Positions 22,981 to 34,831 of a stretch of 64,000 nucleotides of DNA are shown piece after piece; within the stretch, counting starts at the first letter, position 1, and each line of letters opens with the position of its first letter. The stretch spans positions 33,599,324 through 33,663,323 of the forward strand of contig NC_030826.1 in assembly GCF_001704415.2 (NCBI RefSeq), read 5' to 3'. A model generated the notes under the pieces. It searched no databases and was not told the origin of the DNA. It saw only the letters and a list, made by a program, of their open reading frames with translations. This stretch comes from Capra hircus (Eukaryota; Chordata; Mammalia; Artiodactyla; Bovidae). The translations under genes and the position numbers were made by a program.

Positions 22981-23192
22981 TTGCTTCCTTGGTGGCTCAG
23001 ATGGTAAAGAATCCGCCTGCAGTGAAGGAGACCTGGGTCCGATCCCTAGGTTGGGAAGATCCCCTGGAGGAGGGCATGGCAACCCGCTCCAGTATTCTTG
23101 CCTGGAGAATCCCATGGACAGAGGAGCCTGGTGGGCCACAGTCCGTGGGGTCACAAAGAGTCAGACATGACTGAGTGACTAAGCACACACCC
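22981..23192 (+). repeat. Bov-tA SINE
   Basis: CTTCCTTGGTGGCTCAGATG through CACAAAGAGTCAGACATGAC. Confidence 0.9.
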
Positions 23193-23317
23193 CCAAGGAT
23201 AGGTTTACCATATTGTCCAGTGTTCATGGTGCAGTTATTTACCCAAATGAGTTGAAGACTTACACCTACACAGAAAACTGGAACACACATGTTAATGGCA
23301 GCTCTGTTCTTTTGGCT

Positions 23318-23495
23318 ATTGCTTTTGGCCGCATCTGGTCTTCGTTGTGGAGTACAGGCTGCACAGTGTGGGCCCAGTGCTCGTGGCACACAGGCTTCCC
23401 ACAGCATGTGGGATCTTCCCAGACCAGGGATCAAACCAGTGTCCCCTGTGTTGGAAGACAGATTCTTAACCACTGGACCAGCAGGGAAGTCCAGC
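23318..23495 (-). repeat. CHR-2-like SINE
   Basis: Reverse complement, with CAGACCAGGGATCAAACCAG and TTAACCACTGGACCAGCAGG. Confidence 0.85.
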
Positions 23496-24755
23496 AGCTT
23501 TAACTGCCCAAACTTGGAAGTAGCCAAGAAAGATGTCCTTTTCAGTGACTAGATAAACAGTCCCTTCCGCATCCATACAGTGGACTTTTACTAGGTGGTA
23601 AAAAGAAGACATGGAGGAGCCTTAGTGCATATGGTTAAGAGAGAGCAGCCCGTCTGAAAAGACTGCATAGCGTATGATTCCAGCTTTATGACAGGCTGGA
23701 GTTGGCTAAACTGTGGAAGGTTTATACAGATCAGTGGCTGCCAGGATCTTGGGGGTGGGGAGAGGTTAGTTCCTGAAGCAGAAGGCGTTTTTTGGCAGTG
23801 AAGCCAACTCTGTGTGATACTGTCATGATAGGTTCATGAAATACGTTTGTCAGAGGAACCCATGGCTGACTGGGTGATAGCAACAGTCAACCCCAGTGTG
23901 AACTATGGACTTTGGTTAATAATAATGTAGCAGTGTTTATTCATCAGTTGCAACAAATTTATTAGTGCACAGTGTTAATAACCAGAGAAATTGTGTGGGT
24001 GTGTAAGGAGAAGCATTTATGAGAACTCTGTACTTTCTGTGAAATTTTTCTCTAAACCCAAAACTGCTCTAAAAATTAAGTCAATTGTTTTAAATGGACA
24101 AAGAGTCTATTATACAGTGGCGTGCCTCTAAAAATATCATAAAAATGGACAGTAAACACTTAAAGAAGCTCATCTATTACCCCTTAGACTCATACACGTG
24201 AAAACACAGGCGATGCCACATGCACTTGGCGGCAGTGATAAAAAGCAGACGACAAGTGTTGGCACGGGTTTGGAGAGACGTGCAGCCACCGTGGAAAACA
24301 CTGTCACAGTTTCTCAGTGAGACCAAGTTAAAACATGACACAGCAGTTGTACTTTGAGAACGTACCCGAGAGAATTGAAAACACATGTCCACACAGAAAT
24401 GTAGACGTGAATACTCCTAAAAGCACTATTCAGAGTAGCCGAAAACTGCTTATTTCTGTCAGATCACTAGGTGACCACTCAATGTCCATACACAATAAAG
24501 AGTACTGTTTTAACAACAATTAAAAAAAAATTTTTTTTAAGTAACAAACAAGGGCAAAACCCCAGTAATCTTTATCAAGCAGTGGGAGTAGAATGTATCT
24601 GACTCCAGAATTGCTGGACTGTAATAGTCAAAATTCCGAATTTTCAATACAACGTTAATAGGCATGCAAGAATCAAAAATGTATGGCCCCCTCACAGGAA
24701 GAAAAGACAGTGAGCTTCCCTGAGAAACACTTTATTACATTGTAGAATGTCTGTG

Positions 24756-24908
24756 TATGTGTTTATTTGATTGCACCAAGACTTAGTGTGGCAGGATCTT
24801 CCAACTTCAGTGAACATATGGGTCCTAGTTCCCTAATCAAGTCTTGAACCCAGGGGCCCCAGTGTTGGGAGCGTTGAGTCTTAGCCACTGGACCACCAAG
24901 GAAGTCCC
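24756..24908 (-). repeat. CHR-type SINE
   Basis: Reverse complement, diverged, ending TTAGCCACTGGACCACCAAG. Confidence 0.8.
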
Positions 24909-25039
24909 CTCTGAGAAGTACTTTACATTAACACTAAAATATGCACAGAGAGCTAAAGGAAACCAAGAGCTTGATGTCTCAACAAGTAGAGAATTCTAGC
25001 AAAGAAATGGGAAGAATAGGAACCAAGTAGAACTCCTAG

Positions 25040-25840
25040 GGGAGCTGACACTAGCTGGGTGTCCACAACTCAGTTCTCCAGGTCTAATGCCAGCTAACAG
25101 GAGTCAGCATCAGATGCCACCTGCTGGAGGGCAGTGTCCTCCACAGACTGTACTTCCTTCAGATGCCAGCCCATGTAGGGGTCCCCAGGACACCCACACT
25201 TCCCTGCCCAGGAGACTATAAATTCATTTCCTGCAGTCTCCTCCCTTCTGTACTTGGCTGGAATGCATCACAGGATGCACTGAAAATGCTACTTTTATGA
25301 CTATAAATTTATAAAAGACACAACCCAGGAACTGCCAGATAGAGGACATACTTAAGGGCAGGGTCTGGGGGCCAGAGAGGATGCAGAATTTCCCGGCCAT
25401 CTCTCAGAATCTGGGCCCATCACCCTCCCAGCATATCAAGTGCTCACCAACCAGGAAGCTCCCTTGGGTTTAAATAGTCCAGAGTTTTACATGGAGTTTT
25501 ACATAGATATTATGATTGATTACACCATGAGCCACACAATCGACTGTGGTCTCTAGCCTCTCTCAGGGGGATCAGAGAGGTAAGGTTGAAATTTCCAGCC
25601 CTTTCCGTATGTGGTTGGTTTTTATAGTGACGGGCTCTTGTGCTGTAGCTGTCTACGGGCCCCTCCATGTGTCACCTCAGGGTAAAAACACGCTTATCAC
25701 TCAGGAAAGTCCAAGGGTTTTTAAAGTTCTGTGCCAGAAACTGGGGGCCAGAGTCCAGGTTTACTCTCTTTATTCTGTCAGAACAGGTCAGTTGAGATTA
25801 TCCAGCATGAGGAGCAGAAAGGAAAAAAAGGATTGAGGAT
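25040..25840. repeat. Possible old LTR (ERVL/MaLR-like)
   Basis: Words such as AGTTCTGTGCCAGAAACTGG near the right end and a TATAAA-like stretch near 25,302-25,315 recall old mammalian LTRs. I cannot fix ends or family. No gene seen. Confidence 0.3.
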
Positions 25841-25869
25841 AAATAAGCAGAGTCTAGAAGACCTATAAG

Positions 25870-26165
25870 ACAGCATCAAGCAGAGCAACATATTCATAGT
25901 GGGAGATGTGGAGAGAGTAACATGGAAACATACTACCATATGTAAAATAGGTAGCCAATGGGAATTTGCTGTATGACTCAGAGAACTCAAATCGGGGGCT
26001 TGGTAACAACCTAGAGGGGTGAGATGGGGAGGGAGGTAGAAGGGACGTTCAAGTGGGAAGGGACGGAGGTAAACCTATGGCTGATTCATGTTGGTATTTG
26101 GTAGAAACCAACACAATACTGTAAAGCAATTATCCATTGATTAAAAATAATTTTAAAAAATCAAT
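25870..26165 (+). repeat. L1 3' end fragment
   Basis: GGAATTTGCTGTATGACTCA, AGAGGGGTGAGATGGGGAGG and the AAAGCAATTATCCATTGATT tail followed by A-rich sequence are typical of ruminant L1 3' ends. Confidence 0.7.
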
Positions 26166-26430
26166 TAAAAAGAACTTGGAAAGCTTAGGAAATGCCTGGA
26201 AAGCCATCCTTGAAATGACCTTTCCAAGGTTGTCGTTTTGAGATTAAGAACCACTAAGTGAAGGGAGAGGGTCTCTGAAAATATGTGTATATATAAATTA
26301 TATAACAAATATACACATACACCCCCCCCCATTAGTAGAATGAAGAGGTAAAAAGCCACACAAGCATCTCCACTGGTGCAGAAAAGTGTTGACAAAGTTC
26401 AATATCTTTTAATGATAAAAACATTCAACA

Positions 26431-27905
26431 AGGGCTTCCTTGGTGGCTCAGTGGTAAAGAATCCGCTGGGTTTGATCCCTGGTACGGAAGATCCCACATG
26501 CTGTGGGGCAACTAAGGCCTTGGGCCACAACTGCTAAGCCTGTGCTCTAGAGCCCATGGCTGCAGCAGCTGAAGCCCACGTGTCCTAGAGCCTGTGCTCC
26601 TCAACGAAAGGAGCTACCCTGCCGGTCCTGCCCCGCTGGATCCAGGGTGATTCGAAGGGGAGACGGATAGGCGAGGAAAAGTTTATTTAATTAGAAATAC
26701 AAGATTAGATTAGGAAACAATAGTGTAGTAGGAAAATGAGTGGAGAAAAGAGGCTGATTAACTTGGTTTACGTGGAAAACCAATAAAGTTCCAGACAAGG
26801 AACTTGCACCGTCTACGTTGGGCCACAGGCGCCCACTTGAATAGCAGAGGGTGCCCCGCCTTGGGCTCCCTCTCCCGTGGGTCTCAGAAGCCGGGGCAAG
26901 TAAGTAGACTCGGTGAGCCTCCGCGTTCCAAGGGATCAGCCTGAAAAGGAGAGGGAGGGAGAGGGAGCAAGAGAAAGAATCGAAACGGGGGAGGCCAGGC
27001 TTGTGCAAAAACCCCTCTCATAACTTTACTTTTAAAAGGTGTTTATATACCCTAAATTTTACATAATGGAAGATACAGAGTCATGCAGGGGCAGCAGTCC
27101 TGACCCTTTCTGTATATCTTGTATACAAAAGGTCTCAGGTGATTTACGTTATCTTCTGGCCAAGAGGCTTGCTAACGCTTTTTGGTTCTCTTCCTTAATG
27201 AATGTTAATCTCGTTTCCCCTGAAGTATTTTTCTTTAGTCTGCATCTCCTTAAAGCACTAAAGTTACATCTCTGTAGAACAAAGGCGCAGCGGGTTATAA
27301 CAAAGAAGGTACTTGACTCAAATATCTAATATATTGCTACTTGTTTTTTCTATATACCAACTATGTCAACAAATAAAAGATATGAAAATTTGGCAGCAAG
27401 TATTGGCTCAACAATGAAACGCTTAATCAGTTTTATTCTAATGATCTTGACACCTCGGAAGCCCCCTGCATTCCTAGGATGTTTTAAGCTTCTTGTGCCT
27501 CTTGCGGTTGGGAGACTGTAAACAATTCACAAGCTGTAAAAAGTCTGGGGGGACCTGTTAGGCAAGCTAGAGAGTTAACAGAGGGAGTTTGAACTGAAAC
27601 ATCCCTTTCAAATGCAGAAGACTAAAGCCCTGAGTTGACTTTTTCCAGAGTGTGTCAGAAGAGTGGAAAAGCACAGTACAGTAAGGCAGGCAGATTCTGG
27701 TTTTTGGGGTACATGCTCAGGAAATTCCAGGGGGAGACCCTGAGGCCTGATTCGCCTTGCCCATCAGGCCTCTCCGCATGACCTTGTCATGGGTGGGATT
27801 CCTCACGCTGGCTCCCAGCACCACCCCAATGAGAAACCTGCACACCGCAACTAGAGTAGCCCCCACTTGCCACTATTGGAGGAGACCCGTGCACAACCAT
27901 AGATA
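26431..27905 (+). repeat. CHR-2 SINE interrupted by a solo LTR
   Basis: The SINE 5' part (26,431-26,619, GGGCTTCCTTGGTGGCTCAG to CTCAACGAAAGGAGCTACCC) continues after the LTR at 27,821 with CCACCCCAATGAGAAACCTG to AGAGTAGCCCCCACTTGCC. The two halves make one CHR-2 consensus. Confidence 0.9.
26620..27820 (-). mobile_element. Solo retroviral LTR, bovine ERVK (BTLTR1-like)
   Basis: A 1,201-bp element that on the minus strand begins TGCTGGGAGCCAGCG and ends GGACCGGCA, the TG...CA retroviral termini. In minus orientation it has a TATA box (GGGTATATAAACACC, about 27,040-27,055) and downstream polyadenylation-like AATTAAATAAAC (near 26,680-26,692), in LTR order U3-R-U5. It is flanked by 6-bp target duplications CTACCC (26,614-26,619) and CCACCC (27,821-27,826), identical but for one change. 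No internal viral genes are present, so it is a recombined solo LTR. The family name is from memory and needs confirmation. Confidence 0.88.
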
Positions 27906-27989
27906 AGTAAATAAATCTTAAAAGCAACAGGAAACAAGGAGCAGAAGGAAACGTCTGGATACGTTTCCCACCCTCGGGAATTCCCCCTG

Positions 27990-28184
27990 CTTTGTTGTTT
28001 TTCAGTTTCTGTGACCCCATGCACTGCAGCCCGCCAGGCTCCTCTGTCCTTGGGATTTCCCAGGCAAGAATCCTGGAGTGGGTTGCCATTTCCTTCTCCA
28101 TGGGAGCTTCCTGACCCAGGGATTGAACCCGCATCTCCTGCATTGGCAGGTGGATTCTTTACTGCTGAGCCACCAGGGAATTCA
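27990..28184 (-). repeat. Bov-tA SINE
   Basis: Reverse complement from TTTCTGTGACCCCATGCACT to GAGCCACCAGGGAATTC. Confidence 0.9.
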
Positions 28185-28244
28185 TTTGTATATTCAGTCT
28201 TTGAAATCTTAGAGCACATGTCTTGAGTTAACAAAATTTGCTGA

Positions 28245-28415
28245 CATATTGAAGGCAGCACTTTAACAGCTTCATCTTTTAGGATTTTAAATAGCTCAGC
28301 TGGAATTCCATCACCTCCACCAGTTTTGTTTGTAGGAATGCTTCCTAAGGCCCACCTGACTTCCCACTCCAGAGTATCTGGCTCTTTGCTCTCCTATAGG
28401 ACTAGTGATCACACA
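28245..28415 (-). repeat. BovB LINE internal fragment
   Basis: AGCTGGAATTCCATCACCTC, GGAATGCTTCCTAAGGCCCA and CCAGAGTATCTGGCTCT match the mid-ORF2 region of BovB in reverse. Confidence 0.75.
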
Positions 28416-29690
28416 CAGCTGCCCAAGCTCTGGGGGTGTGGGTGTGCATTTTTCCCTTTCTGCCCCAGGGACACCAGACTTCAAACATTTCTCCATTTAA
28501 AAAAAAAAAACATATTTAATAAAGAATGACCAAAATAATCATTGCTAACATTGATTTCTGCTTTGTGGTAAATAAGCCTTTTGCTAAAGAGCTTTCTATG
28601 ACTGTCTCATGTAATAGAGGCAGGGAATATGTTGACCATATGTCACAGTTGGGCAAACTGAGGGCAGTGACGACCTTGTTTAAAGATGCAGAGTTAGATG
28701 GAGTCAGTATTCTGAACCTTACTCTGTGCAAGTTCCTAGTTCTGGATAAATCTTACTAAGTGACTACTAGCTGAGATAAAATAGAAAGGGGTGGGTAAGA
28801 GGAAGCTAACACTTCAGGTAATTCTGCACAGACTATGAAAATAGAATATCAATATTTCTAATTCTGGAACAGCTGCTAAGACTAATCGAGACAAAGATTT
28901 TCAGTAATTTTTCAAAAATCTATTTCTGGCTCTTATCAGGATTAGCTGATTTCCCCAGGAGCTTGCTTCAGCCCCAGTGGTGGGATTTGGTGTCTTCTGT
29001 GACACTTGCATCAGTCAGGGTTCAGGCAGAGCAAAACAGCAGCAGATCATTTACCCTGGGGGGCTGGCTGGCACAGCTTGGCCACACAGCCCCCATGAGA
29101 TGTGACTGCACCTGCTGGGGAGCCCCAGGTGTGCAGGGCAGCTGTCAGAGAAGGAGACAGAAGGCAGGCTGGGGAGGAACGGAAACACGTTTGACCCTGG
29201 GACAGAGAGCTGAGCACACAGGCCTGGCTGTGGAGTCAAGGCCCCAGAGGAGGAGCCAAGGAAAGGTGGGCAGCCGCCCCCTCCCGGGAGAGGAGGGCAC
29301 AGCATCCCTAAACATGTCTTCTCGCGGATTTTGCCCGCTTCTCACCAGGGCTTATTGGAGTTTAGATTTTCTGTGGGTGTGCTTGTCTTCGCTGTTTTGA
29401 ATGTGATCTTTAACTAGTTTCTACTTGGTAATTGATGACGTACAGGAAAGCTGATGGTTTTTGAAAGCTGACCTTGTCTCAGGAGTTTTCTGAAACCTCT
29501 GATCTGCTCTAGTAATTTCTCAGCTTTTCTGTATTTTCTGGGTTGGTGATCTTGCCACCTGTAAACCATGGGGCTCTTGTCTCTTTCAACACGTGCACCT
29601 CACATTTCTTGCTTGTCTGACTGCACTGGGGAGGCTGGCAACTTTGGCTCCTGCTCCGTTCATGCTATTACTCACTTAAATACTTTTTTT
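28416..29690. other. Intergenic, no gene recognised
   Basis: An A-run at 28,499-28,511 and otherwise unremarkable sequence. The open frame at 28,963-29,400 has no recognised domain and no splice or promoter support. Confidence 0.5.
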
Positions 29691-31190
29691 TCCCATTTGT
29701 TGCTTTTCCGAAGAACAACAGTATATATATTAGCGTTAATTTTTCTGCCTTTCATATTTCCTATGTACTACAATATATATAGCATAAAATGTCATTTTAG
29801 TGATTTTTAGTAGATTTCATTGGCATTAAGTATGTTCAAAATGTTGTCCGGTTATCACCACTACTCATCTCCACATCTTTTTCATCCCAAACAGAAACCC
29901 TGTACCCATTAAATAACAACTCTCATTTCTCCCTCCCCCAGCCTTGGTAGCTTTTATTCTACATCTATGAATTTTCCTATTCCAGGAACCTCTTGAAAGT
30001 ATAATCCTACAAATTTTGTCCTCTTGTATCTGGGTTGTTTCACTTAGCATAATGTTCTGAAGATCCATCTATGTTATAGCAGGTGTCAGAATTTCATTCC
30101 TTTTTCTAGCTAAATAATATTCCTTTGTATGACTATAAATCCATTTTTCTCTGATGGACACTTGCGTTATTTCAGTCACCAATGGTGAGTAATGCTGTGA
30201 TGAACACGGATGTACAAGCATTTGTTTTTAAGTTTCTGCTTTTAATTCTTCAGGGTATATTCTAGTGGAATTGCCGAATAATGTGGTATTTCTACATTTC
30301 AGTTTTTGAGGAACTGCCAAACTTCTCCACTATAGCTGCACCACTTCACCTTCTCAGCAGCAGTGCGCTGGAGTTGCCGATATCTCCGCGTCCTCACCAA
30401 CACTTACTTTGAAAACATTTATTTCTGATTACAGCCGTGGTGACAGGTGTGAGGTGGTATCTCATTGCGGTGTTCGTGTGCATTTCCTAAATGTCTGCTC
30501 ACGTTGGGCACCTGAAGGGTCTTCTTGGAGATGTGGGTCTCACCTGTGGGGTTAAGATGTTGACTCCCGTCAGCGTCAGACAGCTTCACTGAGCTGTGAA
30601 TGCCCAGGTGGCTTGAGGTCCGCTGGCTTCCTCCTGCTGCTCCAGTCTGCTGCAGTGACGCTTCCATTTCAGGTATCATGCTGTTCGGCGCCAGGCTTCC
30701 CGCTTGGTTCCTGTACTTTGTTGACATTTTCTCTCTTTGTTGAGACATCGTGCCCCTCAGTCCCTTTACTTCTCTGGCCCTTGTCTGGGCACATTCGGGG
30801 GCAATTTCTGTTATCTTTTCTTCCTGGTATATGGCCATACGTTCTCAAGTCTTTGCATGGATAATTTTGTATTGAAAACTGTGACATTTTGAATATTATA
30901 GTTTGCCCCTACAGGTTTTGGCTATTCTGAACGTTCACGTAGAAGCTTCTGTATGGACATGTGTGTCCAGTTCTCTGGGCACACACCCAGCAGTGCAGTT
31001 GCTGAGGCATGTGGTAACTGTCTCACCTTCAGTGGTGGCTGCCCTGTTGAGGGTCCTCCCGCTAATGTCAGAGGGTCCGGTTTCTCCCTGTCTGCGGCAG
31101 TGCTCATGTCTGTGTTTATTACAGCTGCCAAGCACACGCATACTCATGTTTCCTCGGGGTTTTCTTCTCCATCTGTCTAATGGCTGAAAC
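29690..31190 (-). repeat. Old L1 3' UTR and flanking fragments
   Basis: Reverse-complement L1M-like 3' UTR words: CTAAATAATATTCCTTTGTA, GGTGTGAGGTGGTATCTCAT, and repeats of the layout seen at 17.3-18.1 kb. Diverged, no ORF. Confidence 0.6.
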
Positions 31191-31740
31191 GAGTGGAGAG
31201 GTAGACTGCACGTTAGAGCAGTTTGGGTAGGGTTTATGCTAATAAGGCGACTCTTGGGGGTAGCTACCCTAGGTAGCTTTAGGAGGGTGGTTGGTCATCA
31301 GAAAGACCACCAGAGCACCATCACCTCTGTACCTTCCCTATGCACTGCCTCCACGGGACATACATTCCTAAGCACTATAAGCTGTTCCAGCCAACTGAGG
31401 GCGGGGGTCGTGGGGGGGTGGTCACAGAAACCCCCTATTTATAGATGGTCTGTCAAAAGTACGGGTGGCCTGGACCTGCAGTGGCTTCTAAGTGGGGGCA
31501 GTCTTGTGGGCCTGAGCCCTTAACCTGTGGGGCCTGAGACAAACCCCATATAGTGTCAGAGTTGAATGGAATGACTGGACGCCCCACCGGCGCGGGAAGG
31601 TCTGGAGCGTCAGTTGCGGTGTGTGTGAGCCCTGCACATTTGGCGCCAGAAGAGACATGAATCCTGCTGCTCTTGTTTGAGGACAAGGTGATGACTGCCA
31701 AGCTCCTTAAATGTCAGACTAGAAACACAGAGTCTCTTAC
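31191..31740. other. Intergenic, old repeat-like
   Basis: The phrase CAGTCTTGTGGGCCTGAGCC followed by TTAACCTGTGGGGCCTGA recalls an old interspersed repeat, but I cannot name it. No gene. Confidence 0.4.
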
Positions 31741-32240
31741 TTTTAAATTTCTTCTATAATATTCTATATTCCAACAGCACTTAAATCTTTTTCTGACAAC
31801 ATGGCAATGGATTTTTAGATATGACAGCAAAAGTGGAAGCAAGAAAAAAAATGGGCTTCATCAAAATTAAAAAACTTTTGTGCAAAGAGTAGACACTGTC
31901 AAGAAAGTGCATAGGCAGCTGGCAGAATTGGGAGGTGGGGAGAATACTGCAAACCATAGGTCTGATGGGGGCCCAGCACCCAGAGGGTATGTCCCACAGC
32001 AGAAAGACAAGCCCATGGATGGATGGGCACGTGTCTCCAAACCATCACAGAGCTGGGCAGTAACCGTACGAGAAGCTGAGGGATGTCATTAGTGACGTGC
32101 ACTGAAACTGTAATAAAGTGTCAGAAACTGCACACTGTACAGGGCGGCGTAATAATAAAGACCACTGATGCACTGGTTAATGCTGCTGAATTACACACTT
32201 GAAGGCTACTTTCCTGTTGCGTGAATTTTACCTCAGAACT
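31741..32240 (+). repeat. L1 fragment
   Basis: ACTTAAATCTTTTTCTGACA, AGAAAAAAAATGGGCTTCAT and AAATTAAAAAACTTTTGTGC are plus-oriented L1 ORF2 words, followed by a 3' UTR-like tail. Confidence 0.65.
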
Positions 32241-33050
32241 TTGTCTGTCCTGCTGGGTCGCAGTCTATAGCCTGCATGTGACAGTATCGGGGTTCTCCTG
32301 CCTGCTCTCCTCTGGTGGGGTGAGGGGGGCAGGTGTGTGGCCCCGGGGAGGACTGCTCTCCAGGTCATTGGTGGGCTTCATGCTGGGGAAGCGCCAGTGT
32401 CAGTCGTTTTTAGGATTTTCTGTTTGGTTGGTCACATTCCCTATTAAAGGCTCTAAAAACCTCCAGCAGGCGCTGGGGCCATACCTGCCAGCACCTGGGA
32501 GCTGAGCAGCAGGACAGAACACAAGAGTCATCTTTTAATGAATACAAAAGTTTAACAAATTTCTTAAAAGGCAGTAAGCTACAAGTTACCAGTTAGTCTG
32601 AGCATGTGTTTTTAAATGTTTATTTTTTAAAAGCTTGCATGGCACTGCCCAAGACAGGACCTCACGCACACTCACACATGAGACTGGACACGCAAGAGTG
32701 CCACACACACACCGTGGCCAGCAGTTACTGCTGGAGGACCTGCTCTCCTGGAAGACAGAAGGTGTTAAATGTAAGGTGGGATAAAGAACACAGCCAGCCA
32801 GGGACACCAACGTGCAGACTTAAAAACCACGGTAAGAGTTAACATTTGGGAGAAAAGTTCACTTAAGATTGTAATGCTTTTCTTGATGTCCAGGATGATA
32901 ATGTGAATCTTCAGAATAAGAACATGAAGCTGGCATCCCTTTCCTGCTCGGCTGGGACCGAAGCCACGGTCCAGGTGAAGAGCTCACCTCCCATGCTGCA
33001 CGTGTGGCATGTCGTTCTCACTGGTAGTTTGGGGCTGGGATGATTCCATT
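32241..33050. other. Intergenic, no gene recognised
   Basis: No named repeat. The right end is just downstream of the stop codon of the MATE relic. Confidence 0.5.
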
Positions 33051-33144
33051 TCAGCCACGGTCGGTGAAGAGTCTTATTAAAATTCCCACTGCGAGGACAG
33101 CAACAGCCAAAACTGCAGCCGCTCGGCCCTAACACAGTCAGCTG
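33051..33144 (-). pseudogene. MATE-copy last-exon relic, frameshifted
   Basis: CAGCTG starts QLTVLG in line with QLVLRRG of SLC47A1, then the frame shifts. In another frame the C-terminal helix reads RAAAVLAVAVLAVGILIRLF then TDRG and stop, against LLLLAVLVILLVGILVKVY. The sequence upstream of QL does not match the SLC47A1 last exon. Confidence 0.7.
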
Positions 33145-33797
33145 AATCCCCGTCAGGATGTCATGGCAGGGGCCGCCCTGATCAGCTGCACAGTCTGGCT
33201 CTCGAGTCAGAAGAGGTCCAGCAGGAAGGCCCCAGCCAGTGCTGCTTTCTCCAGGTTGGACAGATCTGTTTGTACAGAACAGGGAGATGATACTTACTTA
33301 CATGGGAATCTGAGTGAAGGCGTTCCTGGGTGTGACATGAGCCCACGTGGTCGTCGGTCACTGGCTGTTAACACACGGGCCACAGTAGCCACACCCCAAC
33401 GGGGGCCTGGAGCCCATCTCCTGGTCAGAGGGCAGGACTAGCCACATGGGCAGGGAGCAGGGGCTCCTGCACCAGCGACTCTGAGCTCCAGGTAGGAAAG
33501 GCAGAAGTGAGAATACTAGAGGACACCCCCTCACCTATGGAGCTGGATATGGCCTCTTTGTCCCCTCACATACTGGCTCAAACCTGTGTCAGAGGCAAAC
33601 AAAGTACAGCCATGCTGGCCGGTTCCGTGGTCAGACTGGTTATGCTTCTGCGGGAGCTACGCTAGAAGTTTCCGCCCCAAGCGCAGTCTTGCTCAGTCCT
33701 GACAGTGACAGTGAACATGACACTGAGACCACTGTCGTCCTCCCCAGCAACAGCTCGTGAAAATAACAACGCCCTGTACACTCTCTGCCTCCGTGGA
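33145..33797. other. Intron-like DNA, no gene recognised
   Basis: Lies between the last MATE relic and the right inverted arm. A short open stretch on the minus strand near 33,190-33,260 (DLSNLEKAALAGAF) is not recognised. Confidence 0.45.
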
Positions 33798-34443
33798 CCA
33801 CACTGAAGGGGGGGAGCATGTGACCTGTCCCCACGAGCAGTCTTGAGGGCCCTGGAGCCTCGAGGCGGTCGGGGCGTGAACAGTGCTGGTCTGCACCCCT
33901 CGGCTACTCCTCACGTCCCCATATCCATGACATCTCCCCTTGGCTGACCTCCCACCATCTCACCCTGAACCTGACACAGTTGGCAGGGCTCACCCTTCAA
34001 CCCAGAGACACCCCGAGTGTCAAGATCCCGGTCCTCCACCCACAGGACAGGCTCTGCCCCTATGGACCTCCCTGACCACAGACACTTGGCATCTGCTTCC
34101 ATTTGCTCAGGAAACCATGGAGCAAAGATCCTTGAGACGCTAGAACTAGACAACAGGAAAAACGGGGAGCACTACTGTTCTCCCAAGACGACCTCACACA
34201 TGAGTTTCTAAGCTAACTCTCTGGCTGTGCCTGCTTAGCAGAGGAGAAATTAGCTCCATATTGAGGACACAGGTTTCCTTTGGCCCTCACTCTCATGTCC
34301 AATGCCTCTTCACGAGTCACAGTGCGTCCTACTGGCTGTGGGCTTCTTACCATCCTCACCCTGGAAGAGTCCTCGCCTGCCCTGGGATCACAGCACGCAC
34401 GCACATGCACACTCCCCTCCTCCAGGGGCCCCCGCGCTGGTAC

Positions 34444-34529
34444 CTGCTCTGCCGCACGGTTCCTGTTGATCCTCCAGATGTACACCAGGTAGAAGAGGGT
34501 TTGGAAGACCGTCAGCCCGGACCAGAGAC
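34444..34529 (-). pseudogene. MATE-copy exon, GLWSGLTVF (in right inverted arm)
   Basis: 86 nt between ACTCGCAG|GTCTCTGG and GAGCAG|gtacca, reading (G)LWSGLTVFQTLFYLVYIWRI then NRNRAAEQ. Splice sites are intact. It is an inverted near-copy of 15,879-15,964 and is three codons shorter than the SLC47A1 exon at 56,104-56,198. Confidence 0.85.
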
Positions 34530-34641
34530 CTGCGAGTGGGCAGCGAGCAGCCCATTTAGGTGTTCTGCACTTCTGCTCCTACCACCATCAACATCCTTCT
34601 GTATCCATGGTGGGAACTGCAGTCAATATAACTTCCCTAAA

Positions 34642-34831
34642 GTGAAAGTCACTCAGTTGTGGCCAACTCTGTGACCCCATGGACTGTACAGTCCATGGAA
34701 TTCTCCAGGCCAGAATACTGGAGTGGGTAGCCTATCCCTTCTCCAGCAGATCTTCCCGACCCAGGAATCAAACCGGGGTCTCCTGCATTGCTGGTGGAAT
34801 TCTTTACCAACTGAGCTACCAGGGAAGCCCT
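34642..34831 (-). repeat. Bov-tA SINE with 15-bp target duplication
   Basis: Reverse-complement Bov-tA. It is flanked by the exact repeat TATAACTTCCCTAAA at 34,627-34,641 and 34,832-34,846. The other inverted arm has the uninterrupted site. Confidence 0.95.

Larger units (their letters stand above)
22358..24530 (+). repeat. L1 fragments with nested SINEs
   Basis: Plus-oriented L1 late ORF2 and 3' UTR pieces: AAAACTGGGCAAAAGATCTA, GATGCTCAATACCATGAGTC, CAGGAAATTGCGGATTAAAA. A second overlapping L1 piece covers about 24,130-24,530. Three SINEs sit inside. No intact ORF. Confidence 0.75.

Noticed and set aside
33190..33260. DLSNLEKAALAGAF reading on the minus strand as a coding exon
   Set aside because: No match to MATE or any family I know; stop codons follow quickly.
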